A stretch of 64,000 nucleotides of DNA from the NCBI RefSeq assembly GCF_036013935.1, contig NZ_CP107902.1, positions 7,783,001 to 7,847,000 of the forward strand, written 5' to 3'. Position numbers and translations under genes: made by a program. Positions 17,820 through 25,386 of this stretch are shown here, piece by piece. Numbering within the stretch: the stretch's first letter is position 1; every line of letters begins with the position of its first letter. The notes under the pieces were generated by a model. The model was not told the origin of the DNA and made no database searches. It saw nothing but the letters and a program-made list of their open reading frames with translations. Source of the DNA: Streptomyces sp. NBC_00461. Its GTDB lineage: Bacteria > Actinomycetota > Actinomycetes > Streptomycetales > Streptomycetaceae.

Positions 17820-17867
17820 TGACGACTTCTTGATCGACTGGCAGCGCTTTCTAACGCCGGGCTGACG
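17820..17867 (-). promoter_or_regulatory. Four-half-site regulatory array before the oxoamine synthase
   Basis: Half-sites start at 17820 (TGACG), 17831 (TGATC), 17852 (TAACG) and 17863 (TGACG): 11-21-11. It lies 116 bases upstream of ATG 17704, in the 274-base gene-free stretch 17705-17978, which holds nothing else I can identify. Confidence 0.6.
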
Positions 17868-17978
17868 CGGGGGAGCCTCGATACGTTCATCGACGGCTCC
17901 CGGAATCAGTACGGAAGGGGCGGACGACCGAGGGCATCGCTGCTCCTCGTCGCCCGCCCCTCGGCGGACAGCGTTCGG

Positions 17979-18056
17979 TCAGCGCCGGCCGGCCTTGCTT
18001 CCGTGGTTGGCCTTCTTCTTGCGACGCGCCTTCTTCTTGCGGGCACGCTTGGACAC
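17979..18056 (-). CDS. Small basic ribosomal protein, bL37-like
   Basis: A 25-residue, extremely basic peptide from GTG 18056, reading MSKRARKKKARRKKKANHG and ending SKAGRR. The KKxxRRxxKANHG core matches the actinobacterial ribosomal protein bL37, first seen in mycobacterial ribosome structures, which is about 24 residues long. AAGGAGAG lies about 10 bases upstream of the start. It is too short for most gene finders. Its place directly downstream of the dehydrogenase gene, 31 bp away, suggests co-transcription or its own promoter inside that gene. Confidence 0.72.
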   Translation of the reverse strand: MSKRARKKKARRKKKANHGSKAGRR

Positions 18057-18087
18057 GGACGTCAACTCTCCTTCGGATACGGGTGTT

Positions 18088-18900
18088 TCAGGCGGCGCTG
18101 CGGCCCACCAGCAGGTCCGCCAGCTTGTTCAGGCGCTTGACGGTGCGGTCCTCGGTCGCGGCCGGGGCCGGTTCGATGCGCGCGTCGCGGTCGTAGTAGG
18201 CGCCGTTGACGATCTCCACGGCCGGGTCGCACAGGCGGACCACGTTCGCCGCGCCCTCGGCGGAAGACATGCCCTCGTGGGAGTACAGGGAGAGCAGCGC
18301 TGTGTCGCAGACGCCGGGGTGCACGGACACAGCCGTGACGCGCGGGTCGGCCGCGAACACCGTCAGGGCCAGCTGGGACTGGGCGTAGGCGGCGAGACGC
18401 GAGTAGCGGCGGGCGCGGTTGGGGTCGGACCACTGGATGGACCCTGTGCGGTGCAGGGCGGAGGACACGTTGACCACTCGGCCGCCCGGGTCGCTGGTGA
18501 GCGCCGGCTCCAGCAGGCACGTGAGCAGGTAGTGGGCGAGGAAGTTGACCTGGAAGGCGATCTCGTTGCCGTCGGCGGTGACCGTGTGCCGCTCAGGGGC
18601 GGCCATGGCGGCGTTGTTGACCAGCACGTCGAGGTGCAGGTGCTCGGTGGCCACCTTGCGGGCGAGGGTCTCGACTTCGTCGAGGCGGGCGAAGTCGGCT
18701 GCGTACGTGCAGAGTTGGTCCCCGGCGACACCTGCCGTGGCGACGAGCGCGTCGGATGCGGCGAGGGCGTCCTCGGCGGTGCGGCCGTGCAGCAGGACTG
18801 TGGCGCCGCGCTCGGCGAGCTGCCTGGCGGTTTCGTAGCCGATGCCGGAGGTGGCGCCGGTGACGAGCACGGTACGGGACGAGAGAGTGGAGTCGGACAT
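18088..18900 (-). CDS. Short-chain dehydrogenase/reductase family protein with altered active site
   Basis: A 270-residue Rossmann-fold protein. The NAD(P)-binding motif TGATSGIG (about 14-21), LVNNAA and the catalytic-region serines (VVNVSS) are present. The catalytic YxxxK, however, reads YAQSQ: the lysine that lowers the pKa of the active tyrosine is Gln. The surrounding sequence is otherwise like WWOX/retinol-dehydrogenase-type SDRs, so it may be catalytically weak or act as a binding protein. ATG 18900 has no strong Shine-Dalgarno site. The half-site array at 19177-19224 may drive it together with the small frame at 19022-19132. Confidence 0.8.
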   Translation of the reverse strand: MSDSTLSSRTVLVTGATSGIGYETARQLAERGATVLLHGRTAEDALAASDALVATAGVAGDQLCTYAADFARLDEVETLARKVATEHLHLDVLVNNAAMAAPERHTVTADGNEIAFQVNFLAHYLLTCLLEPALTSDPGGRVVNVSSALHRTGSIQWSDPNRARRYSRLAAYAQSQLALTVFAADPRVTAVSVHPGVCDTALLSLYSHEGMSSAEGAANVVRLCDPAVEIVNGAYYDRDARIEPAPAATEDRTVKRLNKLADLLVGRSAA

Positions 18901-19021
18901 GATCCAATCCGGAGTGATGGCACGCGAACGAGGCCCCGGCGAGGGGAAGTTGGCGTGCGGGTACGAAAACGGGGCGGGGCGCCGGACAGGAGTCACGGCG
19001 CCCCGGGGGATGCGGAACGCG

Positions 19022-19132
19022 TCAGTGGGACACGGACGCGGGCATTTCCGCACAGCGCGGCGCAGGACTGGACGGCCGAGCGGGACTCGGCGGCCGGTCG
19101 AAGAGGAGCCAGGCGCTGTTCACGTCGTCCAT
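19022..19132 (-). CDS. Possible 36-residue small protein downstream of a regulatory array
   Basis: From ATG 19132 a short frame begins MDDVNSAWLLFDRPPSPARP and stops at 19022. There is no known domain, and the Shine-Dalgarno sequence is poor. The reason to list it is position: the nearest half-site of the upstream array is 45 bases before this ATG, matching the 43-44 bases seen at the two paralogous genes starting at 14107 and 29289. Codon third positions are GC-rich at the start and weaker later. It could instead be untranslated leader of the dehydrogenase gene. Confidence 0.35.
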   Translation of the reverse strand: MDDVNSAWLLFDRPPSPARPSSPAPRCAEMPASVSH

Positions 19133-19176
19133 GGAAGCCGTCCCGCAGGACGCGGGCAAGCCCGACCGCCGTTCTC

Positions 19177-19224
19177 TGACGGGCCTCTGACGTGCGCATA
19201 CGCGTCCTTGACGGCCGGGCCACG
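19177..19224 (-). promoter_or_regulatory. Four-half-site regulatory array (11-21-11)
   Basis: Half-sites at 19177, 19188, 19209 (all TGACG) and 19220 (CCACG). The array lies between the orphan kdpB end and the small frame/dehydrogenase unit, pointing toward the latter. Confidence 0.68.
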
Positions 19225-19238
19225 GCAGCGGTCGCGGC

Positions 19239-21392
19239 TCAGCCGAGGCCGGGCACCCCCGAGATCAGCAGGTCGATCAGCTTGATGCCGGCGAAGGGCA
19301 GCACCAGCCCGCCGAGGCCGTACAGGAGCAGGTTGCGGCGCAGCAGGTCGTGTGCCGACGAGGGTGTGTAGCGCACGCCGCGCAGCGCGAGCGGGATCAG
19401 TCCGACGATGATCAGGGCGTTGAAGATGATTGCCGAGGTGATCGCGGAGGTCGGGCTGTGCAGGCCCATGACGTTGAGCGCCTCCAGACCGGGGTAGGCG
19501 CCCGCGAACATCGCCGGGATGATCGCGAAGTACTTCGCCACGTCGTTCGTGATGGAGAAGGTGGTCAACGCGCCTCGGGTGATGAGGAGTTGCTTGCCGA
19601 TCTCGACGATCTCGATGAGTTTGGTCGGGTTGGAGTCGAGGTCGACCATGTTGCCGGCCTCCTTGGCGGCCGACGTACCGGTGTTCATGGCGACGCCGAC
19701 GTCTGCCTGCGCGAGCGCGGGCGCGTCGTTGGTGCCGTCGCCGGTCATCGCGACGAGTTTGCCGCCTTCCTGCTCGCGTTTGATGAGGGCGAGTTTGTCC
19801 TCGGGGGTGGCCTCGGCAAGGTAGTCGTCGACGCCTGCCTCCTGGGCGATGGCGCGGGCGGTGAGCGGGTTGTCGCCCGTGATCATGACGGTGCGGATGC
19901 CCATGCGGCGCAGTTCCGCGAAGCGTTCGCGGATGCCGTCCTTGACGACGTCCTTGAGGTGGATCAGGCCGAGCACACGGGGGCCGTTCCAGTCGTGCAC
20001 GGCCACCAGCAGGGGCGTGCCGCCGGAGGCGGCCACCGAGTCGGTGAAGTGCCGTGCTTCGGGCGGGACTTGGCCGCCGTACATCTGCACCCAGTCGATC
20101 ACCTGCCGGGCGGCGCCCTTGCGGATGGCGCACCTGGCTCCGTTGTTCCAGTGCAGGTCGACGCCGCTCATGCGGGTCTGCGCGCTGAAGGCGACCCAGC
20201 GTGCGTTCGCCAACTCCCCTTCGGCGGGGGCCCGTAGGCCGTACCGGTTCTTGGCCAGGACGACGACTGAGCGGCCCTCGGGTGTCTCGTCGGCCAGTGA
20301 GGAGAGCTGGGCGGCGTCCGCGAGTTGCTGCTCGTCGATGCCGGGCAGCGGGACGAAGGCGGCGGCCTCGCGGTTGCCGAGGGTGATGGTGCCGGTCTTG
20401 TCGAGCAGCAGGGTGTTCACGTCGCCCGCCGCCTCGACCGCCCGGCCGGACATGGCCAGTACGTTGCGCTGCACCAGCCGGTCCATGCCGGCGATGCCGA
20501 TCGCGGAGAGCAGGGCGCCGATCGTGGTCGGGATGAGGGTGACGAGCAGGACGACCAGGACGGTTGTCGACTGCGCCGCGTTCGCGTACTCGGCCATCGG
20601 CTGGAGGGTCACCACGACCAGCAGGAAGATGATCGTGAGCGAGGCGAGCAGGATGTTCAGGGCGATCTCGTTCGGGGTCTTCTGCCGGTTGGCGCCCTCG
20701 ACCAGGGCGATCATCCGGTCCAGGAAGCTGTGGCCGGGGCGGGCGCTGACGCGCACCACGATGCGGTCGGACAGGACCGTCGTACCGCCCGTGACTCCGC
20801 TGCGGTCGCCGCCCGCCTCGCGGATGACCGGCGCGGACTCCCCGGTGACGGCCGATTCGTCGACCGCGGCGACGCCGTCGACGACATCGCCGTCCGCGGG
20901 GATCATCTCGCCCGCCTCGACGAGTACGACGTCCAGGGGCTTCAGGTCGGTGGCGGCGACTGCCTCGGTGCGGGCGCTGCGCAGGTTGGTGCCCCAGCGC
21001 CATTCGAGCAGTCGCAGCGCCACCGTGTCCGTACGCGCCCTGCGCAGCGACTCGGCCTGCGCCTTGCCGCGGCCTTCGGCGACGGCCTCCGCGAGGTTGG
21101 CGAAGACGACGGTCAGCCACAGCCAGGCGCTGATCACCCAGGTGAAGACGGCTGGGTGGAGCAGCGCGGACAGGGTGGTCAGCGCGGCTCCCACGGACAC
21201 CACGAAGAGGACGGGGTTCCTGACCAGGGTTCGTGGGTGCAGTTTGCGGAGGGCCTCGGGGAAGGAGCGGACAAGCTGGGCGGGTTCGAAGAGCCCGCTC
21301 CGGGCGCGGCGTCTCGTTCCTCCTCCTGGTCCGGGCCCCGAGGCGCGCTGGGGGCGGGACGGCGGGGCTTGCTCGGGCGCAGCGGGATGCAT
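19239..21392 (-). CDS. Orphan KdpB-type P-type ATPase subunit (second copy)
   Basis: A 717-residue KdpB homologue, the ATP-hydrolysing subunit of the Kdp potassium pump. It keeps the phosphorylation site DKTGTIT, TGES in the actuator domain, the [18 protein letters not shown] hinge and GDNPLTA. It is very close to the complete-operon KdpB at 33439-35574, but this copy has no kdpA, kdpC or kdpF beside it. A 25-residue Pro/Arg-rich N-terminus and a divergent nucleotide-domain loop ([14 protein letters not shown]) set it apart. ATG 21392 is my choice; ATG 21431 would add 13 residues. It may pair with the other KdpA/C or act as a regulator. Confidence 0.85.
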   Translation of the reverse strand: MHPAAPEQAPPSRPQRASGPGPGGGTRRRARSGLFEPAQLVRSFPEALRKLHPRTLVRNPVLFVVSVGAALTTLSALLHPAVFTWVISAWLWLTVVFANLAEAVAEGRGKAQAESLRRARTDTVALRLLEWRWGTNLRSARTEAVAATDLKPLDVVLVEAGEMIPADGDVVDGVAAVDESAVTGESAPVIREAGGDRSGVTGGTTVLSDRIVVRVSARPGHSFLDRMIALVEGANRQKTPNEIALNILLASLTIIFLLVVVTLQPMAEYANAAQSTTVLVVLLVTLIPTTIGALLSAIGIAGMDRLVQRNVLAMSGRAVEAAGDVNTLLLDKTGTITLGNREAAAFVPLPGIDEQQLADAAQLSSLADETPEGRSVVVLAKNRYGLRAPAEGELANARWVAFSAQTRMSGVDLHWNNGARCAIRKGAARQVIDWVQMYGGQVPPEARHFTDSVAASGGTPLLVAVHDWNGPRVLGLIHLKDVVKDGIRERFAELRRMGIRTVMITGDNPLTARAIAQEAGVDDYLAEATPEDKLALIKREQEGGKLVAMTGDGTNDAPALAQADVGVAMNTGTSAAKEAGNMVDLDSNPTKLIEIVEIGKQLLITRGALTTFSITNDVAKYFAIIPAMFAGAYPGLEALNVMGLHSPTSAITSAIIFNALIIVGLIPLALRGVRYTPSSAHDLLRRNLLLYGLGGLVLPFAGIKLIDLLISGVPGLG

Positions 21393-21473
21393 GAGACCTT
21401 CGTGGCTCGGCGGCGGCACGCGGCAGGGCATGCCGACGGACTGACGGGTGGACGGTCAAGAGATCGCGGGACC

Positions 21474-21502
21474 GTGCGGTGCCGGGGGTCCCGGCACCGC
21501 AC
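21474..21502 (-). promoter_or_regulatory. Perfect 13-bp hairpin in the leader of the orphan kdpB
   Basis: GTGCGGTGCCGGG (21474-21486) and CCCGGCACCGCAC (21490-21502) form a perfect 13-bp stem with a 3-base loop, 82 bases before ATG 21392. There is no T-run on either side. It could be an attenuator, a protein-binding site or an mRNA-stabilising element. The rest of the gene-free stretch 21393-21875 contains this hairpin and the array at 21742-21789. Confidence 0.55.
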
Positions 21503-21741
21503 GGAGGTGCGCGGACGTCGGCGCGGGAAGACGACGGGACGTCACGCGCCGGTGCCTGCCGTTCGGTGGCACGCACCAGGCCGCCGTGAGCCGCTTTCGG
21601 ATTGGGGACTCCGGGAGCGGTTGAGGCCGTTGACGCCCACGGCCTCGTCGGCGGACCACAGGAATCTATCCGCGGCCAGCGGTCGAACAACCCTGCTCAG
21701 CAAGGAATTTGCGGCTTTCATACGGGTCCGGCGTGAGCGCC

Positions 21742-21789
21742 GTCAAGGTCCCGTCAAACAATGCCGGCCAGCCGTCAGGAGGGCGTCAA
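21742..21789 (+). promoter_or_regulatory. Four-half-site regulatory array (11-21-11), best-conserved copy
   Basis: Half-sites GTCAA 21742, GTCAA 21753, GTCAG 21774, GTCAA 21785. The first pair reads GTCAAGGTCCCGTCAA. The array ends 86 bases before GTG 21876, almost the same distance as the array before kdpF (85 bases). Confidence 0.72.
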
Positions 21790-21875
21790 CGCAAGCCGTC
21801 CATGGCTTGATCCGGTCGCAGACTGAGCGGCAACGGGGGCGGGGTGACCGTCCTCGGCGAGGCGGGGGAGGGACC

Positions 21876-23444
21876 GTGACCATCACGGCCGGTACATCGC
21901 ACAGACCTCAGCCGGAGGCCGGTGCGCAGCCGTCGCAGCCTGCGGTCACCCCACCTGGGGGCAGCCCCGGACCGCGGCGACGAGGGGCGTCGCGGACGGG
22001 CGGTCCGGGGCAGCACCAGAGGCAGCAGGCCGTGGCCGCGTGGGCCGCTCTGCGCTGTCGCTACTGGGCATCCGTGCCCGCGCGGCTGCGTCTCCTGCGC
22101 GCGGCCACGGTCCTGCTCGCCGCCGCCCTGGCACTGCTGCTGACGCTCGCCGGACTCGCGGCCATGGGCACCTGGAACAGCGTGGCCGACCGCGACGCGC
22201 CCCGAACCACCAGCGCGGCCGACCTCAACCTCGCCCTGAACGACATGGACGCGCAGGCCGCCAACATCCTGCTGTCCAGTGGCGACGCGGGCAGAGGGCG
22301 CCTCCAGACGCCGTACAAGAAGGCCGTCGGTTTCTACGGTGACGCCCGGCGGGAGATCGGGCATGATCTGCGGACTCTCGCGGTCGCGGCTCAGGGCGAC
22401 CGGGGCGACGAGAAGACCGTGGAGTCGCTCACCGACGGCTTCGCCGAGTACCAGGAGCTGATCGGCCGGGCCCTGGAGAACGACGGACACCGTGACGGCA
22501 AGGCGGCCGCGCTCGTCGACTACCGCAAGGCCACGGACCTTCTTCAGCAGCAACTCCTCCCGGCGGCACGGACATTGGTGTCCTCCAACGACAAGGCGTT
22601 CGACGCGGAGTACAGCTCGGCCCGATCCACTCTGTCCGCCCAGCTCATCGCCGTCGTCGCGCTCGGCGTGCTGCTGCTGGCCGTGCTCGGCGCCCTGCAG
22701 TGGTACCTCGTCCGAAGCTTCCGGCGCATCCTCAACCCAGGAGTGCTGGCCGCCACCGTCTGCACTCTGCTCGCCGTGATCCTCGGCGCACAGCTGTTCA
22801 CCTCCACGGCCGACGACCTGCGGGGAGCCCGGCGCGACGCCTTCGACTCCGTCGTCGCCCTCACCCGCGCCCGGGCCATCGCCCACGACGCCAACGCCGA
22901 CGAGAGCCGGTATCTCCTCGACCCCGGGCGCCGTGACCAGTACGCAGCCTCTTTCCTCGCCAAGTCGCAGGAGCTGTACGGCATCAAGGGCGCATCCCTC
23001 GCGACGTACGACGCGGAACTTGCCACCAGCTGGCAGGCGTACGAGTCCGACCCCCACGACCTGCGCTTCACCGGCGAGTTCCGGCGCGAGCTCGACAACA
23101 TCACTTTCGCGGGGGAGCGGGCCGCGGCCGAGAAGACCGTGCAGACCTACGCCGTCTACCAGCGCGACGACCGGAAGATCCGCACGCTGCTGGCTGCGGG
23201 CAAGGAGGACCAGGCGGTCGAGTTCTGCATGGGCTGGGAGGCAGGGACGTCCAATGCGCACTTCGGGGCGTGGATGGCCGCGTTGGGCAAGGTGACCGAC
23301 ATCAACCGTGCCCACTTCACAGCCTCGGTCGACGCGGGCCGCTCGGCGGTCACCGGCCTGCTTCCCTGGACGGGCGGGCTGTTGCTTGCCGCGATGGCCC
23401 TTACGGCCGTCGGACTACGGCCAAGACTGGCCGAGTTCCGTTAG
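21876..23444 (+). CDS. Membrane protein with two extracytoplasmic helical domains, unknown function
   Basis: A 522-residue protein. After a disordered Pro/Gly-rich N-terminus (1-65) come a membrane helix (about 72-96), a helical domain of about 150 residues, two close helices (about 247-270 and 280-302), a second helical domain of about 180 residues and a final helix (about 490-512). The two outer domains resemble the four-helix sensor modules of chemoreceptors and kinases, each with a membrane-proximal DxxAxNxLL-like start, but no signalling domain follows. GTG 21876 has GGGGGAGGG 4 bases upstream. The half-site array places it in the potassium/osmotic regulon. It may be a stress sensor that acts through a partner. 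Confidence 0.65.
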   Translation: MTITAGTSHRPQPEAGAQPSQPAVTPPGGSPGPRRRGASRTGGPGQHQRQQAVAAWAALRCRYWASVPARLRLLRAATVLLAAALALLLTLAGLAAMGTWNSVADRDAPRTTSAADLNLALNDMDAQAANILLSSGDAGRGRLQTPYKKAVGFYGDARREIGHDLRTLAVAAQGDRGDEKTVESLTDGFAEYQELIGRALENDGHRDGKAAALVDYRKATDLLQQQLLPAARTLVSSNDKAFDAEYSSARSTLSAQLIAVVALGVLLLAVLGALQWYLVRSFRRILNPGVLAATVCTLLAVILGAQLFTSTADDLRGARRDAFDSVVALTRARAIAHDANADESRYLLDPGRRDQYAASFLAKSQELYGIKGASLATYDAELATSWQAYESDPHDLRFTGEFRRELDNITFAGERAAAEKTVQTYAVYQRDDRKIRTLLAAGKEDQAVEFCMGWEAGTSNAHFGAWMAALGKVTDINRAHFTASVDAGRSAVTGLLPWTGGLLLAAMALTAVGLRPRLAEFR

Positions 23445-23480
23445 GCCAGACCGGCAGATCCTGCCCTGGACACGGGGAGG

Positions 23481-23536
23481 GCAGCGCCCCTTTAGGGGCG
23501 CGGGGAACTGCGCGACCAGCCACGACGTCGCCGCAG
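23481..23536 (+). repeat. Streptomyces intergenic repeat with terminator-like hairpin
   Basis: GCGCCCC-TTTA-GGGGCGC (23484-23501) is a tight 7-bp stem followed by CGGGGAACTGCGCGACCAGC. I recall this block as a frequent intergenic repeat in Streptomyces, typically between convergent genes, and here it lies between the tail ends of the membrane protein and the antiporter. It probably ends transcription from both sides. Confidence 0.6.
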
Positions 23537-23575
23537 ACGACCGATGACCCCCTCACGGCACCCCCAGCGGAACGG

Positions 23576-25150
23576 TCACGCGTCCGCGAGCCGGGCCTCC
23601 TCCAAGTCCAGTGAGCGCTGCAGCCGACGCCGGGTGGTGTCGCTGATGGCGTGGTCGTCGTAGAGGCGCTGGAGTTCGCCCGTCTCGACGGCGATCAGGT
23701 CGCGGCGCAACTGGCGGTAGACGAGGTCGGCGGACTCGGTCGCGGTTCCGTCGCTGTCCTGCTCCGCGAGGCGGTCTCGGGCGTCGTCGAGGCGGGCGGT
23801 CAGGCCACGGCGGAGCCGGTCGAGGACGACGTCCGGTACGACCTCCAACTCGGCGAGTTCCTCCAGGCGGGCCAGGCCGGCGTGTGCGAGTTGAGAGCGG
23901 GCCTCGGCCTCCTCGCGCGCGGTGTGGGCGGGCTCCAGGGCGATGCCGGAGCGGCGGACGACCGGGGCGAGCGTGAAGCCCTGCACGACGAGGGTCACGA
24001 CCACCACCGAGGTGGTCAGGACGAGGACGAGCGGCCGGTCCGCGAGGGCGGTGCCGTTCCGCGCGACCTCGGGGATGGACAGGGCGGCCGCCAGCGGCAT
24101 CACCCCTCGGGTGCCCGCCCAGGTCAGGACCACGGGGATCCGCCAGTTCATGCGGGTGATACCGCCCTTGCGCTGCACCACCGCCGACAGCGGGGCCAGC
24201 CACAGCATGCGCACGGCGACGAGCGTGACGGCGACGGCGACGGCGTACAGCGGCCAGGCCCGGTCGCCATCGGCCAGTGCCCGTACCTGGGCCGGCAGGG
24301 CCAGCCCGATGAGGCTGAAGACCACGCTCTCCAGCAGGAACACCACCGTGCCGTACACGGCGTGCAGTTGGAGCCGGATGCGTGCGTTGGTGAGGCGGTC
24401 GCCCCGGCCGCCCAGGACCACGCCGGCCACCACGCACGAGGTCACGCCGGAGGTGTGCGCCGCCTCCGCCAGCAGGTAGGCCGCGTACGGGGTGACCAGG
24501 GCGATCACCGTCTCCAGGACCGGGTCCTCGGTGCGGCGCCGGATCAGGGCGATCACGCCCGCGACCGCTGCGCCGATCACTGTGCCGCCACCGGCGAGCA
24601 GCAGGAACTCGCCGCCCGCCGCGCCCCAGTCGGCGGCCGCGGACGCCACGGCGATGCTCGCCGCCACCCGCACCAGCACCAGGGAGGTCGCGTCGTTGAA
24701 GAGGCTCTCGGCCTGTACGAGGACCTGGACCTTCGGCGGCAGGGCGAGGCGTCTGCCCAGTGCGGTGACGGCGACGGGGTCCGTGCTGGCCAGGATCGCG
24801 CCCAGCACGAACGCCATCTGCCAGGACAGCGGTGTCACCAGCGCCGCCACCGCGCCGACCGCCGCCGCCGACGCCAGGACCAGGCCGATGGCGAGGATCC
24901 CGACCGGTTTCCACACCGCGTGCAGCTCACGCCAGGGCATCTCCTCGGCGGAGGCGTACAGCAGTGGCGGGAGCACGACCAGGCCGATGATCTCGGGGCT
25001 GATCTCGATCTGAGGGGTGCCCGGGAGCAGCGCCACGCCGAGACCGGCTACCACGAGGAGGGAAGGGGCGGGAATGCGCCACCGCCGCGCGAAGGTGGCC
25101 ACCACTGTGGCCAGGACCACGAGGGCGAGTACCGTCCCTACGCTGCGCAT
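23576..25150 (-). CDS. CPA1-family Na+(K+)/H+ antiporter
   Basis: A 524-residue cation/proton antiporter: about 12 membrane helices (residues about 4-410) and a cytoplasmic C-terminal helical tail of some 110 residues. The ion-binding ND pair is in ESLFNDATSLVL, with the supporting LGAILASTDPVAV unwound segment, both classical for CPA1. The tail, rich in Glu and Arg with long amphipathic helices, is a likely regulatory domain. ATG 25150 is preceded by AGGGGGAC. It is divergent from the second kdpD, so potassium extrusion is a reasonable guess, but sodium cannot be excluded. Confidence 0.85.
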   Translation of the reverse strand: MRSVGTVLALVVLATVVATFARRWRIPAPSLLVVAGLGVALLPGTPQIEISPEIIGLVVLPPLLYASAEEMPWRELHAVWKPVGILAIGLVLASAAAVGAVAALVTPLSWQMAFVLGAILASTDPVAVTALGRRLALPPKVQVLVQAESLFNDATSLVLVRVAASIAVASAAADWGAAGGEFLLLAGGGTVIGAAVAGVIALIRRRTEDPVLETVIALVTPYAAYLLAEAAHTSGVTSCVVAGVVLGGRGDRLTNARIRLQLHAVYGTVVFLLESVVFSLIGLALPAQVRALADGDRAWPLYAVAVAVTLVAVRMLWLAPLSAVVQRKGGITRMNWRIPVVLTWAGTRGVMPLAAALSIPEVARNGTALADRPLVLVLTTSVVVVTLVVQGFTLAPVVRRSGIALEPAHTAREEAEARSQLAHAGLARLEELAELEVVPDVVLDRLRRGLTARLDDARDRLAEQDSDGTATESADLVYRQLRRDLIAVETGELQRLYDDHAISDTTRRRLQRSLDLEEARLADA

Positions 25151-25244
25151 GCCGTCCCCCTGGGGCCTATGACGGGAGCCACCGCGACTCCCGGCCGACC
25201 AGACTTCCCGGCACACCGCCTTCACTCTATCGGGCCCCAGGTGC

Positions 25245-25292
25245 GTCAAGACAGTGTCAAGGTCCCTGTGACCAGTGCCAAGAAAGCGCTAA
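25245..25292 (+). promoter_or_regulatory. Four-half-site regulatory array before the second kdpD
   Basis: GTCAA 25245, GTCAA 25256, GCCAA 25277, GCTAA 25288: spacing 11-21-11. It ends 94 bases before ATG 25387, in the 236-base divergent region with the antiporter gene. Confidence 0.65.
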
Positions 25293-25386
25293 CGGCAGCC
25301 CCGGCCGGTCCGCGGAAGGGCTTTCGTAGGGGAGGAACCCTTCTGCACAGGGGAGTTGGATCAGTGAGCGGAGCGCGTCGGCGGCG

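Noticed and set aside
20325..21875. N-terminal extension of the 21876 membrane protein into the kdpB copy
   Set aside because: The added 517 residues are antisense to kdpB; GTG 21876 has a good ribosome-binding site.
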